The notes under the pieces are model-generated. The model made no database searches. It was not told the DNA's origin and worked only from the letters and a program-made list of their open reading frames with translations. Shown here in pieces: positions 13,621 to 22,051 of a stretch of 64,000 nt of DNA. The stretch is taken from positions 1,237,001-1,301,000 of the forward strand of contig NZ_CP067100.1 in NCBI RefSeq assembly GCF_016616235.1, in the 5' to 3' direction. Every line of letters begins with the position of its first letter. The stretch's first letter is position 1. A program made the translations under genes and the position numbers. Origin of the DNA: Bradyrhizobium diazoefficiens (GTDB taxonomy: Bacteria; Pseudomonadota; Alphaproteobacteria; Rhizobiales; Xanthobacteraceae).

Positions 13621-14391
13621 TCAGCTCCGCGGATAGCCCGCCGCTTCCAGGATCAGATTCGCCACCTGCTTCGGATGCGAGACCAGCGAAAGGTGGCCGG
13701 CGTCGAGTTCGACCGTGGTGGCGTTCATGCGCTTGGCGAGGAATCGTTCGAGATCGGGATTGATGGTGTCGTCGTTCTTCGACACGGCGTACCAGCTCGG
13801 CTTGCTGTGCCACGCCGCCTCCGTGGTGCGGCCGGCAAAGATCGAGGCGGCCGTCGGCCATTGCACGGCATAGAGCTCGTTGGCCTGCTCCGGCTTCACG
13901 CCGTTGGCGAAATATTTCAGGAACGCGTCTTCCGAGAGTTTTGTGTAGCCGTCGCGTTCGACGATGCCGGCGCGGACGGGACCGGTCGGAAACTGCTTCG
14001 ACAGCGCGACGAAATCCTCGTTGGCATCAGGCGCACGTGCGGCGACGTAGACGAGGCCGGTGACCTTCGGATCGGTGCCGACCTGGCTGATCACGGTGCC
14101 GCCCCAGGAATGCGCGACCAGCACTGTCGGTCCGTCCTGCTCGGCCAGCGCGCGCTTGGTCGCCTCGACGGAGTCGGCGAGCGACGACAGCGGATTCTGC
14201 ACGGCGGTGACATGCAGGCCGGCGGCCTGGAGGATCGGGATGACTTCCGACCAGCTCGAGCCGTCGGCCCATGCGCCATGCACCAGCACGACGTTCTTCG
14301 CTTTCACGGTCTGCGATGTTTGCGCATGAGCGAAGCTGAGGGGGGCCGTCAGAAGGCTCGCGGCAACGAAAAGGCTGCGCCAAAGTGACAT
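13621..14391 (-). CDS. Secreted alpha/beta hydrolase
   Basis: An alpha/beta-hydrolase of 256 residues, probably periplasmic. The chosen ATG at 14391 follows GGACGGAGAACG and starts a signal peptide (SLWRSLFVAASLLTAPLSFA, cleaved after AHA). The frame is open 25 codons further upstream, without a ribosome site. The nucleophile elbow is VAHSWGGTVIS. The oxyanion and N-terminal strand segment is VVLVHGAWADGSSW, and the C-terminal histidine lies in LDAGHLSLVSHP. This pattern matches short esterase/hydrolase proteins (AB hydrolase 6/EstC-like) of unknown substrate. It ends in its own terminator and is not in an operon. Confidence 0.85.
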   Translation of the reverse strand: MSLWRSLFVAASLLTAPLSFAHAQTSQTVKAKNVVLVHGAWADGSSWSEVIPILQAAGLHVTAVQNPLSSLADSVEATKRALAEQDGPTVLVAHSWGGTVISQVGTDPKVTGLVYVAARAPDANEDFVALSKQFPTGPVRAGIVERDGYTKLSEDAFLKYFANGVKPEQANELYAVQWPTAASIFAGRTTEAAWHSKPSWYAVSKNDDTINPDLERFLAKRMNATTVELDAGHLSLVSHPKQVANLILEAAGYPRS

Positions 14392-14494
14392 GATCGTTCT
14401 CCGTCCTGTTTTGGGGTGCGATGTCCAGAGGACGGAGCGGGCAGCAGCCTTGTTACGGCTCCTCACTGCTCTGTGATGCAGTGCAAAACGAAAA

Positions 14495-14520
14495 AAACGC
14501 CCCGGGGCACCGGGGCGTTT
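14495..14520 (-). terminator. Rho-independent terminator of the small heat-shock gene
   Basis: Read on the minus strand, an 11-bp stem (AAACGCCCCGG with CCGGGGCGTTT) and 4-nt loop is followed by a run of seven T residues. It lies just past the stop of the heat-shock gene. Confidence 0.88.
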
Positions 14521-14542
14521 CGCAACCTGGAAGTCGCTTGTC

Positions 14543-15010
14543 TCAGGCGGCTTGCGCGGCCGAGCTCTCGATCACCTGCGCCTTCGGCGCGCTGGTGTTG
14601 ATCGCGATCTGGCGCGGCTTCTTGGCCTCGGGAATCTCGCGCACGAGGTCGACGTGAAGCAGGCCGTTCTCGAGCGAAGCGTCCTTCACCTGCACGAAGT
14701 CGGCAAGCTGGAAGGCGCGCTCGAAGGCACGCGCGGCGATGCCGCGGTAGAGCACTTCGGACTTGCTGTTCTCGTTGGCGACTTTCTCGCCCTTGATCGT
14801 CAGCGTGTTTTCCTTCGCGACGATCGAGAGCTCATCCTTCGAGAAGCCGGAGACCGCAACGGTGATGCGATAGGCGTTCTCGCCGGTGCGCTCGATATTG
14901 TACGGGGGATAACCGGGGCTGCCGTCCGAACCGGCCTGGTCGAGCAGGTTGAAGAGACGGTCGAAGCCGACGGTGGAACGATAAAACGGGGTGAGGTCGT
15001 ACGTACGCAT
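14543..15010 (-). CDS. Small heat-shock protein (Hsp20/IbpA type, class A)
   Basis: An ATP-independent holdase chaperone of 155 residues. The start MRTYDLTPFYRSTVGFDRLF is the usual N-terminus of class A rhizobial small heat-shock proteins. The alpha-crystallin domain spans about residues 35-125 (YRITVAVSGFSKDELSI, then VLYRGIAARAFERAFQLADF and LENGLLHVDLVREIPE). The C-terminus has a basic IxI-type motif region (PRQIAINTSAP). The ATG at 15010 is chosen over upstream codons because GGAGG (15019-15023) is correctly placed and the upstream sequence folds as a ROSE leader. Expression is expected to be heat-induced both at the promoter (RpoH) and at translation. Confidence 0.95.
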   Translation of the reverse strand: MRTYDLTPFYRSTVGFDRLFNLLDQAGSDGSPGYPPYNIERTGENAYRITVAVSGFSKDELSIVAKENTLTIKGEKVANENSKSEVLYRGIAARAFERAFQLADFVQVKDASLENGLLHVDLVREIPEAKKPRQIAINTSAPKAQVIESSAAQAA

Positions 15011-15122
15011 GGTCAAGTCCTCCATTGAGCGACTGTTGGTTAACCCGCCCGCCAATCGGGCCGGGCTCATCTCTGTGTGCAGCCTGATGTTCCGGTTCCG
15101 AAACACTGGTAGCGGCCTGCAC
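15011..15122 (-). promoter_or_regulatory. ROSE-like RNA thermometer, 5' leader of the heat-shock gene
   Basis: Three hairpins can be drawn on the minus-strand leader. One is closed by GTGCAG/CTGCAC (15122-15077), one is GCCCG-CC/GG-CGGGC (15066-15047), and the last covers the ribosome-binding site (15034-15016). In the last, AGTC[G]CT pairs with AGGACT, leaving a bulged G within TCGCT. This is the UYGCU element opposite AGGA that defines ROSE thermometers in Bradyrhizobium heat-shock genes. Melting at high temperature would free GGAGG. Structures were drawn by eye. Confidence 0.85.
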
Positions 15123-15127
15123 GAAAA

Positions 15128-15157
15128 TGATATGGGTGAGTCCAGACGGCGTTCAAG
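15128..15157 (-). promoter_or_regulatory. RpoH (sigma-32)-type heat-shock promoter
   Basis: On the minus strand CTTGAA (15157-15152) and CCCATATCA (15136-15128) are separated by 15 bp, matching the sigma-32 pattern CTTGAA-N11-16-CCCCATNT. The predicted start near 15121 coincides with the first hairpin of the ROSE leader. Confidence 0.85.
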
Positions 15158-15245
15158 AGGGCGGCAACCGGCCCCTTTTCGGCGCTCCCGCCCCTTGATT
15201 CACAGCACTTGACCTACAGCACTTGGCGCCCACGCACTCCCGATC

Positions 15246-16193
15246 ATGACGCTGGTCTCGATTCCGTCCAACCCCGTTCCCGAAGACGTCGTTAGCGGCA
15301 CCATCAAGACGCCCGACGGCGTCGAGCTGCGCTTTGCGCGCTGGGCGCCGCCGGCGAACCGCAAGGGCACGGTTTGCGTCTTCACCGGCCGCAGCGAGCA
15401 GATTGAGAAGTATTTCGAGACCGTGCGCGACCTGCGCGACCGCGGCTTTGCGGTGGCGATGATCGACTGGCGCGGGCAGGGCCATTCCGCGCGCCGCCTG
15501 CGCGATCCGCGCAAGGGCTATGTGCGCGACTTCGCCGATTTCGAAATAGACCTGGAGGCTTTCGTGCAGCAGGTGGTGCTGCCGGACTGTCCGCCGCCGT
15601 TCTTCGCGCTCGCCCATTCCATGGGCGGCACGGTGCTGTTGCGGGTGGCGCATGCGGGCAAGCGCTGGTTCGACCGCATGGTGCTGTCGGCGCCGATGAT
15701 CGACCTGCCGGGCCGCACCACCTCGTTTCCGGCGCGGGCGCTGCTGCGGACGATGCGCCTGATGGGAATGGGGGGCCGCTATGTCCCCGGCGGCAGCGAC
15801 CGCATCACCGGGCTCGATCGCTTCATCAACAATCCCCTGACCAGCGATCCCGTGCGCTATGCGCGCAATGCCGCGATCCTGGAGGAGGATACGACACTCG
15901 GTCTGGCGTCGCCGACGGTGGCCTGGGCCGACAGCGCCTTTCGCGCGATGCACACCTTCAAGGGCACGAACTATCCTTCCGAGATCCGCCAGCCGATCCT
16001 GATGCTGGCGGCCTCCAACGACACCGTGGTCTCGACCGCGGCGATCGAAGAGTTCGCCTACCACTTGCGCGCCGGCTCGCATCTCGTCATCGCCGGCTCC
16101 AAGCACGAAATCCTCCAGGAGCAGGACCGCTACCGCTCGCAGTTCTGGGCCGCTTTCGACGCGTTCGTTCCGGGCACGCCACTGTTCAAGTGA
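15246..16193 (+). CDS. Alpha/beta hydrolase, lysophospholipase (PldB)/monoacylglycerol lipase type
   Basis: A 315-residue cytoplasmic serine hydrolase of the S33/hydrolase_4 group. The segment CVFTGRSEQIEKYFETVRDL aligns with the lid and oxyanion region of PldB proteins, followed by AMIDWRGQGHSARRLRDPRK. The nucleophile is in FALAHSMGGTVLLRVA. The Asp and His regions are ILMLAASNDTVVS and HLVIAGSKHEILQEQDRYR. The likely substrate is a lysophospholipid or monoglyceride. No signal peptide. It begins 88 bp from the divergent heat-shock promoter and has no operon partner; a palindromic repeat follows. Confidence 0.87.
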   Translation: MTLVSIPSNPVPEDVVSGTIKTPDGVELRFARWAPPANRKGTVCVFTGRSEQIEKYFETVRDLRDRGFAVAMIDWRGQGHSARRLRDPRKGYVRDFADFEIDLEAFVQQVVLPDCPPPFFALAHSMGGTVLLRVAHAGKRWFDRMVLSAPMIDLPGRTTSFPARALLRTMRLMGMGGRYVPGGSDRITGLDRFINNPLTSDPVRYARNAAILEEDTTLGLASPTVAWADSAFRAMHTFKGTNYPSEIRQPILMLAASNDTVVSTAAIEEFAYHLRAGSHLVIAGSKHEILQEQDRYRSQFWAAFDAFVPGTPLFK

Positions 16194-16220
16194 GGGGCAT
16201 CCGCGGAGACGGTGCGTCCC

Positions 16221-16384
16221 CTCGCCCCGTTCTTACGGGGCCGGGACGAACTTCGTTCGCCCTGAGAGGGTTGGGGTGAGGGGGAGTCTCCGCAAGGGCG
16301 ATGACAGCTGGAGTCGTGGAGAGTCCCCCTCACCCGAATTCGATCTGCGATCGAATTCGACCTCTCCCCGCAAGCGGGGAGAGG
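16221..16384. repeat. REP-like palindromic repeat, CTCTCCCCGC family
   Basis: An imperfect palindrome between convergent genes, ending in CTCTCCCCGCAAGCGGGGAG as at 1045-1190. It includes the internal palindrome CGAATTCGATCTGCGATCG. Confidence 0.75.
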
Positions 16385-16396
16385 TAAGAAAGCCGC

Positions 16397-19204
16397 TCAC
16401 AGCGTCTTCAGATACTCGATCAGATCGTAGCGCTCCTGCTCCTTGAGCACGCGGCCGATGGTGCCGTCCTTGCCGGGGCCGGGCGTGCCGTCGAACGAGT
16501 GGCCGGCATTGCTGTTGCCGAACAGCTCGGTGCCGTCAGACGCGCGCGTCGAGAACCGCGACTGCCCGGTCTTGCAGCTCTCGCCATCAGTGACCGCGAA
16601 ACCGACCTGCTTCGGATCGTAGTCGCGGCCACCACCCATGCAAAACGATTTGGGGCGCTCGGCCGCCGGGCTCAGCATCCAGTAGAGCGAGGGCACCGAT
16701 CCGTTGTGCAGGTAAGGTGCGGTGGCCCAGACGCCGTTGAGCGGGCGCGCGCGATACCAGGGTCCCGGCTCGTTCTTGTCGGCCGGCTGCGGACCGGGAT
16801 TCGGGCAGTTCTTGCGCTTGCCCCACCAGGCCTGCTGAACCTTCGGGTCGATCCTGGCATCGTCCATCGCCTTGCGCCCAACGATATCGACGAGCACCAT
16901 CAGGCCAAGCGCGTACGGCATGTCGGTCGAGGATATATCCGGCAGATTGCAACTCCACCAGGCATTGAGGTTCTGCGTGGGATCGAGCTTGAGAAAGCCC
17001 GGCACCTGAACCGTCCGCGTCGCCAGCACGCCGGCCTGGGCGGGGTCGGTCCCCATGCCTTTGACGCTCTTCTGGACCTCGTTCAGGAATTTGTCGTCGC
17101 CGATGGTTTCCCACCGCGACGACGACCAGATGCTCTGCTGCGGAAATTCGGCATCGAATACGGGATCGTTGACCGGACCGAGATGGCATTCGGCGCAGAT
17201 CTCCGCATAGAGCTTGCGGCCGCGTTTGACGCGCTCGCCATCGATCTTCCAGGCGTCATCGCCGAAGATGTCCGAGGGCCATTTCGGCGACGTCAGTCCG
17301 GAGAGCTGCTTCTTCGGATAGGGCGCCGATCCCTTCAGCAGATCCTCGATCCAGTTCAGATTCTTGATGTCCATCGACGAGCGGAACAGCGCGTCCTTCG
17401 GCGTCGTGTCGGACAGATTGAGCAGCGCCGTCACGCCCAGCGCCTCGCCGGCGTTGCGGATCAGCGGCTGTTCGATCGAGGCGTCATATTGCGCGAATTT
17501 GAGCCAGGGCACGGTCCAGATCGGCGGGAAGCTGACCGGCGCGTCCCGGGCATGCAGATTTTTTTCGAAGCCGCTGAGGCCTGAGAGCGTCATGTCCTGG
17601 GCGAAGACCTGATTGCCGATGCGGTTGAGCGCATCGAGACGGCCGTATCCTTCCTCCGTGTCCTGCTGCGGCTCTTGCCGCTTCGTCTTCTCGTTGAATC
17701 TCGTTTTGCTGTCGATGGTCTTGGCGTAGGTCTTCTCCCAGTCGACCAGGAAGGTGCCGATTGCAGCCAGCCTCTGCTTCAGCGCATCGCGGTCCGCATC
17801 GCTGGCGGCGGGGCCAAGCACGCGGTCGGCGAAGCGCGTGAAGCGGCCCGGCACGTAGAGTGTGTAGGCGATCGACAGGCCGGTCGTGACCTCGAGCTTC
17901 CTGAGGTCCGTCATCGCCGGGCCGCCGTCGAAACGGATGTCGATGCCCTTGTAATGGATCTGGCCGGTGTGGCAGGCGGCGCAGGTCAGGCCGATCCGGT
18001 CCTCGCCGATCTGGCCGGTCGCCGGATCGGGCACGCCGGTCATGCGGGCAAAGCCGACGGGCAGGCCGTCGACGTTCTCGGCCTGGGCGCCCCAGTTCAC
18101 CGGCGGATCCCAAAGCCGCGCCGGCACCGGCTTCGTCTTGTCGTAGACGTTGGCATAGCCGAACCGGCGCAGCGTGGCCTCGTCAGTGTTGATCGTCTGC
18201 GGGCTCGGGATGAAGCCGAAGCGCTGGAGATGATCGCTGTCGTGCAGCATCCCGGGCTTTGCGAAGAAATGAAGCCGCGGCTGCTCGAGCGCCATGAACC
18301 AGCGATAGGGCACCGGGAAGGTCGCGGTGCCCTGGCTGGCGTGATGAAACCAGTGCCGGTCCTCCAGCGCCCAGTTTTGCTCGAGCCAATACGCCGCCCT
18401 GGGTTCGACGTGCTTGGGCAATGGCGGCGCCACCAGGTCGCCGAAGATGCCGGGCAGCATCGGCTGGAATTGATCGGGAAAGCGCAGCGCCACGACGCCA
18501 AAGACCAGGAGCGCGGCGACCAATCCGCCGGCAACGCGCAGGATCAACGAGGGCGGGGTGACCGGCTGGCTGACGACCCGCTGGGTGATCCGGTCCGGGA
18601 ATTTGCGTTCGTTGAACAATGTCCTCACCTCGGCCACGCTGAGATAGCGGTCGTCACCCTGACCCTTGCCCATGATCTTGAGCAGGATCGGCCATTCGAA
18701 CTTCATCAGGATCGGGTAGTACCAGCGCGATTGCTTGCCGGCGCGCTTGAGATTGTCGTCCATGAAGGTCTGGATTTGCGAGGCGTTGAGCCCGGTCTCT
18801 CTGCCGCCGTCGGGATCGTCATAGATGCCGCCGAAACCGGCGAGCCGCGCCATCTCGTCCTCGTTGACGCGCCCGTCCACGCCAAGGATGCGGGAGCCGG
18901 CTCCTAACTTGTCGAGCGGGCCGCCGCGCAAGCCGTCGAGCTGCGCGCCCCAGAAGATGCTTTGCAGGATGTGACAGGCGCCATTGGCAATCAGCGCGAC
19001 GCCGCGGGTCTGGATGCGGGCCGAGGTCTTCTTCAGCCCGGTCTCGCCGCTGGCATTTGCGATGGTCTGTGACAGCGTCCGGAGCGGGACGGTGCCGCCG
19101 TCGACAAGACCTTCGCCGACGAGGCCGCGCAGGAACGGACAGGGATTGTTCGGCGAGACCTGGATCGAGGGGGCGAAGGGCGGCCTCGGAGCGGGATCAT
19201 GCAT
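16397..19204 (-). CDS. Large membrane-anchored di-heme c-type cytochrome (RoxA/CCP-like)
   Basis: A 935-residue protein in three parts. Residues 1-219 form a region without heme or signal peptide that I do not recognise; it holds NPCPFLRGLVGEGLVDGGTV and an EF-hand-like GVDGRVNEDEM. One transmembrane helix follows at about 220-242 (RVAGGLVAALLVFGVVAL). The periplasmic part has two c-heme motifs, CAACH (408-412) and CAECH (670-674). The heme part resembles di-heme cytochrome c peroxidase/rubber-oxygenase (RoxA)-type proteins, so a peroxidase or oxygenase role is possible. The ATG at 19204 is preferred; the frame is open 22 codons more. The gene stands alone, with a palindromic repeat at its 3' end. 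Confidence 0.75.
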   Translation of the reverse strand: MHDPAPRPPFAPSIQVSPNNPCPFLRGLVGEGLVDGGTVPLRTLSQTIANASGETGLKKTSARIQTRGVALIANGACHILQSIFWGAQLDGLRGGPLDKLGAGSRILGVDGRVNEDEMARLAGFGGIYDDPDGGRETGLNASQIQTFMDDNLKRAGKQSRWYYPILMKFEWPILLKIMGKGQGDDRYLSVAEVRTLFNERKFPDRITQRVVSQPVTPPSLILRVAGGLVAALLVFGVVALRFPDQFQPMLPGIFGDLVAPPLPKHVEPRAAYWLEQNWALEDRHWFHHASQGTATFPVPYRWFMALEQPRLHFFAKPGMLHDSDHLQRFGFIPSPQTINTDEATLRRFGYANVYDKTKPVPARLWDPPVNWGAQAENVDGLPVGFARMTGVPDPATGQIGEDRIGLTCAACHTGQIHYKGIDIRFDGGPAMTDLRKLEVTTGLSIAYTLYVPGRFTRFADRVLGPAASDADRDALKQRLAAIGTFLVDWEKTYAKTIDSKTRFNEKTKRQEPQQDTEEGYGRLDALNRIGNQVFAQDMTLSGLSGFEKNLHARDAPVSFPPIWTVPWLKFAQYDASIEQPLIRNAGEALGVTALLNLSDTTPKDALFRSSMDIKNLNWIEDLLKGSAPYPKKQLSGLTSPKWPSDIFGDDAWKIDGERVKRGRKLYAEICAECHLGPVNDPVFDAEFPQQSIWSSSRWETIGDDKFLNEVQKSVKGMGTDPAQAGVLATRTVQVPGFLKLDPTQNLNAWWSCNLPDISSTDMPYALGLMVLVDIVGRKAMDDARIDPKVQQAWWGKRKNCPNPGPQPADKNEPGPWYRARPLNGVWATAPYLHNGSVPSLYWMLSPAAERPKSFCMGGGRDYDPKQVGFAVTDGESCKTGQSRFSTRASDGTELFGNSNAGHSFDGTPGPGKDGTIGRVLKEQERYDLIEYLKTL

Positions 19205-19390
19205 GCCCAAAATCCTGAAAACAGCGAATCGTGAAAAACGGACGCGCCGATCAAGCGCGGAAAGTCCCAATAAAACGACAGCAGCCTATACTACTTCAGC
19301 GTGTAGCGAAGTGTGGCCCAATTCACTGTCGTGTCAATAACAGCAAGGCGTGAGGCCGCCAAGAATCGTGGAAGAACTGTGGTCCGCCGC

Positions 19391-21187
19391 TCAGGATTCG
19401 GCGGCGCGTTTGAGGTCGCTCTGGACCAGGGTCAATTTGCCGAGCGGCACGCCCGCCTTCAGCAGGCCCTCGCGGTAATGCGCAAGGTTCTCGGGCCGCT
19501 TCCAGTGGAAATTGCGCAAGTGCCGGTCGACATTCAGCGTCGGGTAGTTGCCCATCAGCACCTGGGTGGCCTCGCTCGCCTCGTCATGCCGTCCCAGCTG
19601 CGCCAGCGCCGCGGCGCGGATCGCCAGTGCCTGCATATGATTGGGGTTGATGTAGAGCTGCTCGCGGGCCCATGACAGGGTCGCATCGTATTGCCGCAGC
19701 AGGTAATGGCTGAAGGCGTTCAGCGCCGCCCATTGATAGCGCGGGTCGCTGTTGTCGCGCTGCGCGGCCATCGAGAACAGCTCGATCGCTTCGCGGTGCT
19801 CGCCGACGACGAAATGGCAGATGCCGAGCACGCCGCGCGCGCCGTTGTCGTAGGGATTGAGCGCGACCGCGCGCTTGGCGGCATCCATCGCCGCCTCGTA
19901 ATGGCCTTCCATCGCATGCGCCCAGGACAGGATCGAGAACGCGAAGGAAGAGCGCGGGTCGAGCCGGACGCTGGTCTCGGCGAGGTTCATCGCCTCGGCC
20001 CACATCTCGCGCGTGCCCTTGACCCAGCCGAACTGGATGCTCTGGATCTGGATCGTGGCGAGATAGGCATGCGCGATCGACAGTTTTGGATCGAGCCTGA
20101 TGGCCTCCCTGAACAGATCGACGGCGGTGGCGAGGTCCTCCTTGGTGTGCCGGTAGTAATGCGACAGTCCCTTGAGGAAACGGTCCCACGCGCTCACGTC
20201 GGTGGAGAGCCGGGCCGGCGCCGAGGCTTCCGCGCGGACGATCTCGGTGGCGATGGCGGCCGACAGATTGGTGGTGATCTCGTCCTGCATCGCGAAGAGG
20301 TCGCCGATGTCGCGGTCGTAGCGGCCGGTCCAGAGCTGCTCGCCGGTCTCCGGCGCGATCAGCTCCGCGGTGACGCGGATTTTTGCACCGGCGCGCCGAA
20401 CCGAGCCCTGGATCAGATAGGTGGCGTCGATCTCGCGCGCGATCAGGCGGGTCGGGGCGTTCTTGCCCTTGAAGGCGAAGGTCGAGTTGCGGCTCAGCAC
20501 GCGATAGAAGGATTGCAGCGACAGCGCGTGGATCAGATCCTCGGTCAGTCCGTCGGAGAAATATTCGTCCTGGGCGTCGCTGAGATTGGCGAAGGGCAGC
20601 ACGCCGACGATTGCGGTGCGGTACTGCTGCGACAGCGCGGAGGCCTCGCGCAGCTCGGGGGCGAGCGCCGGCGCACCCTCGGGCGTCCAGGTCCAGACCC
20701 CGACCGCGTCCTTGATGTTCTTGAAGCGATGATCGCCGGCGTCGGTCAGCAGCACCGTGAGATGCTTGCTGGCTTCCCGGTAGGCCTTGGCCGAGATGGC
20801 GAAGCCACCTGGGCTCGCCACCGATTCGAGGCGGACGGCGATATTGACGTCGTCGCCGAAGACCTCGTCCTCGTCGGCGATGATATCACCCATGTGGATG
20901 CCGAGCCGGAACTGCATGGTGCGGTCGGAGGGCAGATGGTGGTTGCGCTCCGCCATCAGCGTCTGCATCGCGATCGCGGCCTCGGTGGCGCCGACGATCG
21001 AGGGGAACTCGAGCAGGAAGCCGTCGCCGGTGTTTTTGACGACTCGGCCGCCGTGATTGAGGATGATGGGGTGAATCGCGCTGCGATGGGCCTTGAAGGC
21101 GGCATGGGTGCCGGCCTCGTCGCTGCCCATCATGCGCGAATAGCCGGCGACATCGGCGCAGACGATGGCGGCCAGACGTCTTTCCAT
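19391..21187 (-). CDS. Class III adenylate cyclase with TolB-like and TPR domains
   Basis: A soluble signalling protein of 598 residues. Residues 1-165 form the class III nucleotide cyclase domain: AAIVCADVAGYSRMMGSDEA carries the metal-binding Asp and HGGRVVKNTGDGFLLEFPS the second Asp. The middle, about 200-330, is a TolB-like region (GVLPFANLSDAQDEYFSDGL, YLIQGSVRRAGAKIRVTAEL). The rest is tetratricopeptide repeats (for example DPRSSFAFSILSWAHAMEGH). No transmembrane helix is seen. Such proteins are highly expanded in Bradyrhizobium. The start is set at 21187 by GAGGAT directly upstream and by the conserved MERRLAAIVCADV. The product is presumably cAMP; the signal is unknown. Confidence 0.92.
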   Translation of the reverse strand: MERRLAAIVCADVAGYSRMMGSDEAGTHAAFKAHRSAIHPIILNHGGRVVKNTGDGFLLEFPSIVGATEAAIAMQTLMAERNHHLPSDRTMQFRLGIHMGDIIADEDEVFGDDVNIAVRLESVASPGGFAISAKAYREASKHLTVLLTDAGDHRFKNIKDAVGVWTWTPEGAPALAPELREASALSQQYRTAIVGVLPFANLSDAQDEYFSDGLTEDLIHALSLQSFYRVLSRNSTFAFKGKNAPTRLIAREIDATYLIQGSVRRAGAKIRVTAELIAPETGEQLWTGRYDRDIGDLFAMQDEITTNLSAAIATEIVRAEASAPARLSTDVSAWDRFLKGLSHYYRHTKEDLATAVDLFREAIRLDPKLSIAHAYLATIQIQSIQFGWVKGTREMWAEAMNLAETSVRLDPRSSFAFSILSWAHAMEGHYEAAMDAAKRAVALNPYDNGARGVLGICHFVVGEHREAIELFSMAAQRDNSDPRYQWAALNAFSHYLLRQYDATLSWAREQLYINPNHMQALAIRAAALAQLGRHDEASEATQVLMGNYPTLNVDRHLRNFHWKRPENLAHYREGLLKAGVPLGKLTLVQSDLKRAAES

Positions 21188-21412
21188 ATCCTCGGAGCTC
21201 CAGGGGAATGAGGACCGGCCACGGCGTGGCAGTCGCCTCGAATCCCGCATTTCAAGAACCGTGCCTTTATAGAGCAGATGCGGCCGAGCGGAAGTATGAT
21301 CCGCATCGCAAATTCGAGGTAAATTTGACGCAATCCCGGCGGTGGACGCCGGCGGGCGAACCGACTAAGCCCAATCCTTTGCGGCAGGCAGTCGGGCGGC
21401 AGGGCACCTCAT

Positions 21413-22045
21413 ATGCTGGGCATTCACGAGATCTGGCTCTTCGTCCTGGCGGGCGTGCTGCTCAACATCACGCCGGGGCCTGATACGGTCTATGTGATCG
21501 GCCGCAGCATGCAGATGGGCTGGCGCGGCGGCGCCGCCGCTGCACTGGGCATCAGCTGCGGCTGCCTTTTCCATGTCGCAGGCGCGGCGATCGGCCTGTC
21601 GGCCCTGCTGATGGCCTCGTCGACCGCGTTCTCGATTCTGAAGCTGGTCGGCGCGGCCTATCTCATCGTCACCGGACTTCAGATGCTGTGGTCTCGCCCG
21701 GTGCTGGCCGCGGCCATCGACGCGCCGGTGCAGAGCTCGCTGCGGGGAGTTTTCCTCCAGGGCGTCTTCACCAATGCGCTCAATCCCAAGGTCGCGCTGT
21801 TCTTCCTGGCCTTCCTGCCGCAATTCGTCGCGGCCGGCGCGCCGCACAAGCCGCTCGCCTTCCTGACGCTCGGCCTGATCTTCATCTTCACGGGGACGTT
21901 ATGGTGCCTGGTGCTGGCGGCGTTCGCGGCCAGGGCCGCGCACCGCCTGCGGAGCTCCGAAGGCGCGATCGCCTGGGTCAACCGCGCGCTCGGCGGCCTC
22001 TTCATCTATCTCGGCATCCGCGTCGCCATGCTGGAGACGCGGTAG
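21413..22045 (+). CDS. LysE/RhtB-family amino-acid exporter
   Basis: A 210-residue inner-membrane protein of about six helices. The signature near the start (FVLAGVLLNITPGPDTVYVI) is characteristic of the LysE/RhtB family, as is the segment ALNPKVALFFLAFLPQFV after residue 120. Family members export amino acids such as lysine, threonine or homoserine lactone in exchange for protons; the substrate cannot be named from sequence. The start is the ATG of MLGIHEIWLF, after GGGCACCTCAT. It is convergent with the next gene, with only six bases between stops. Confidence 0.92.
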   Translation: MLGIHEIWLFVLAGVLLNITPGPDTVYVIGRSMQMGWRGGAAAALGISCGCLFHVAGAAIGLSALLMASSTAFSILKLVGAAYLIVTGLQMLWSRPVLAAAIDAPVQSSLRGVFLQGVFTNALNPKVALFFLAFLPQFVAAGAPHKPLAFLTLGLIFIFTGTLWCLVLAAFAARAAHRLRSSEGAIAWVNRALGGLFIYLGIRVAMLETR

Positions 22046-22051
22046 CTTTCG

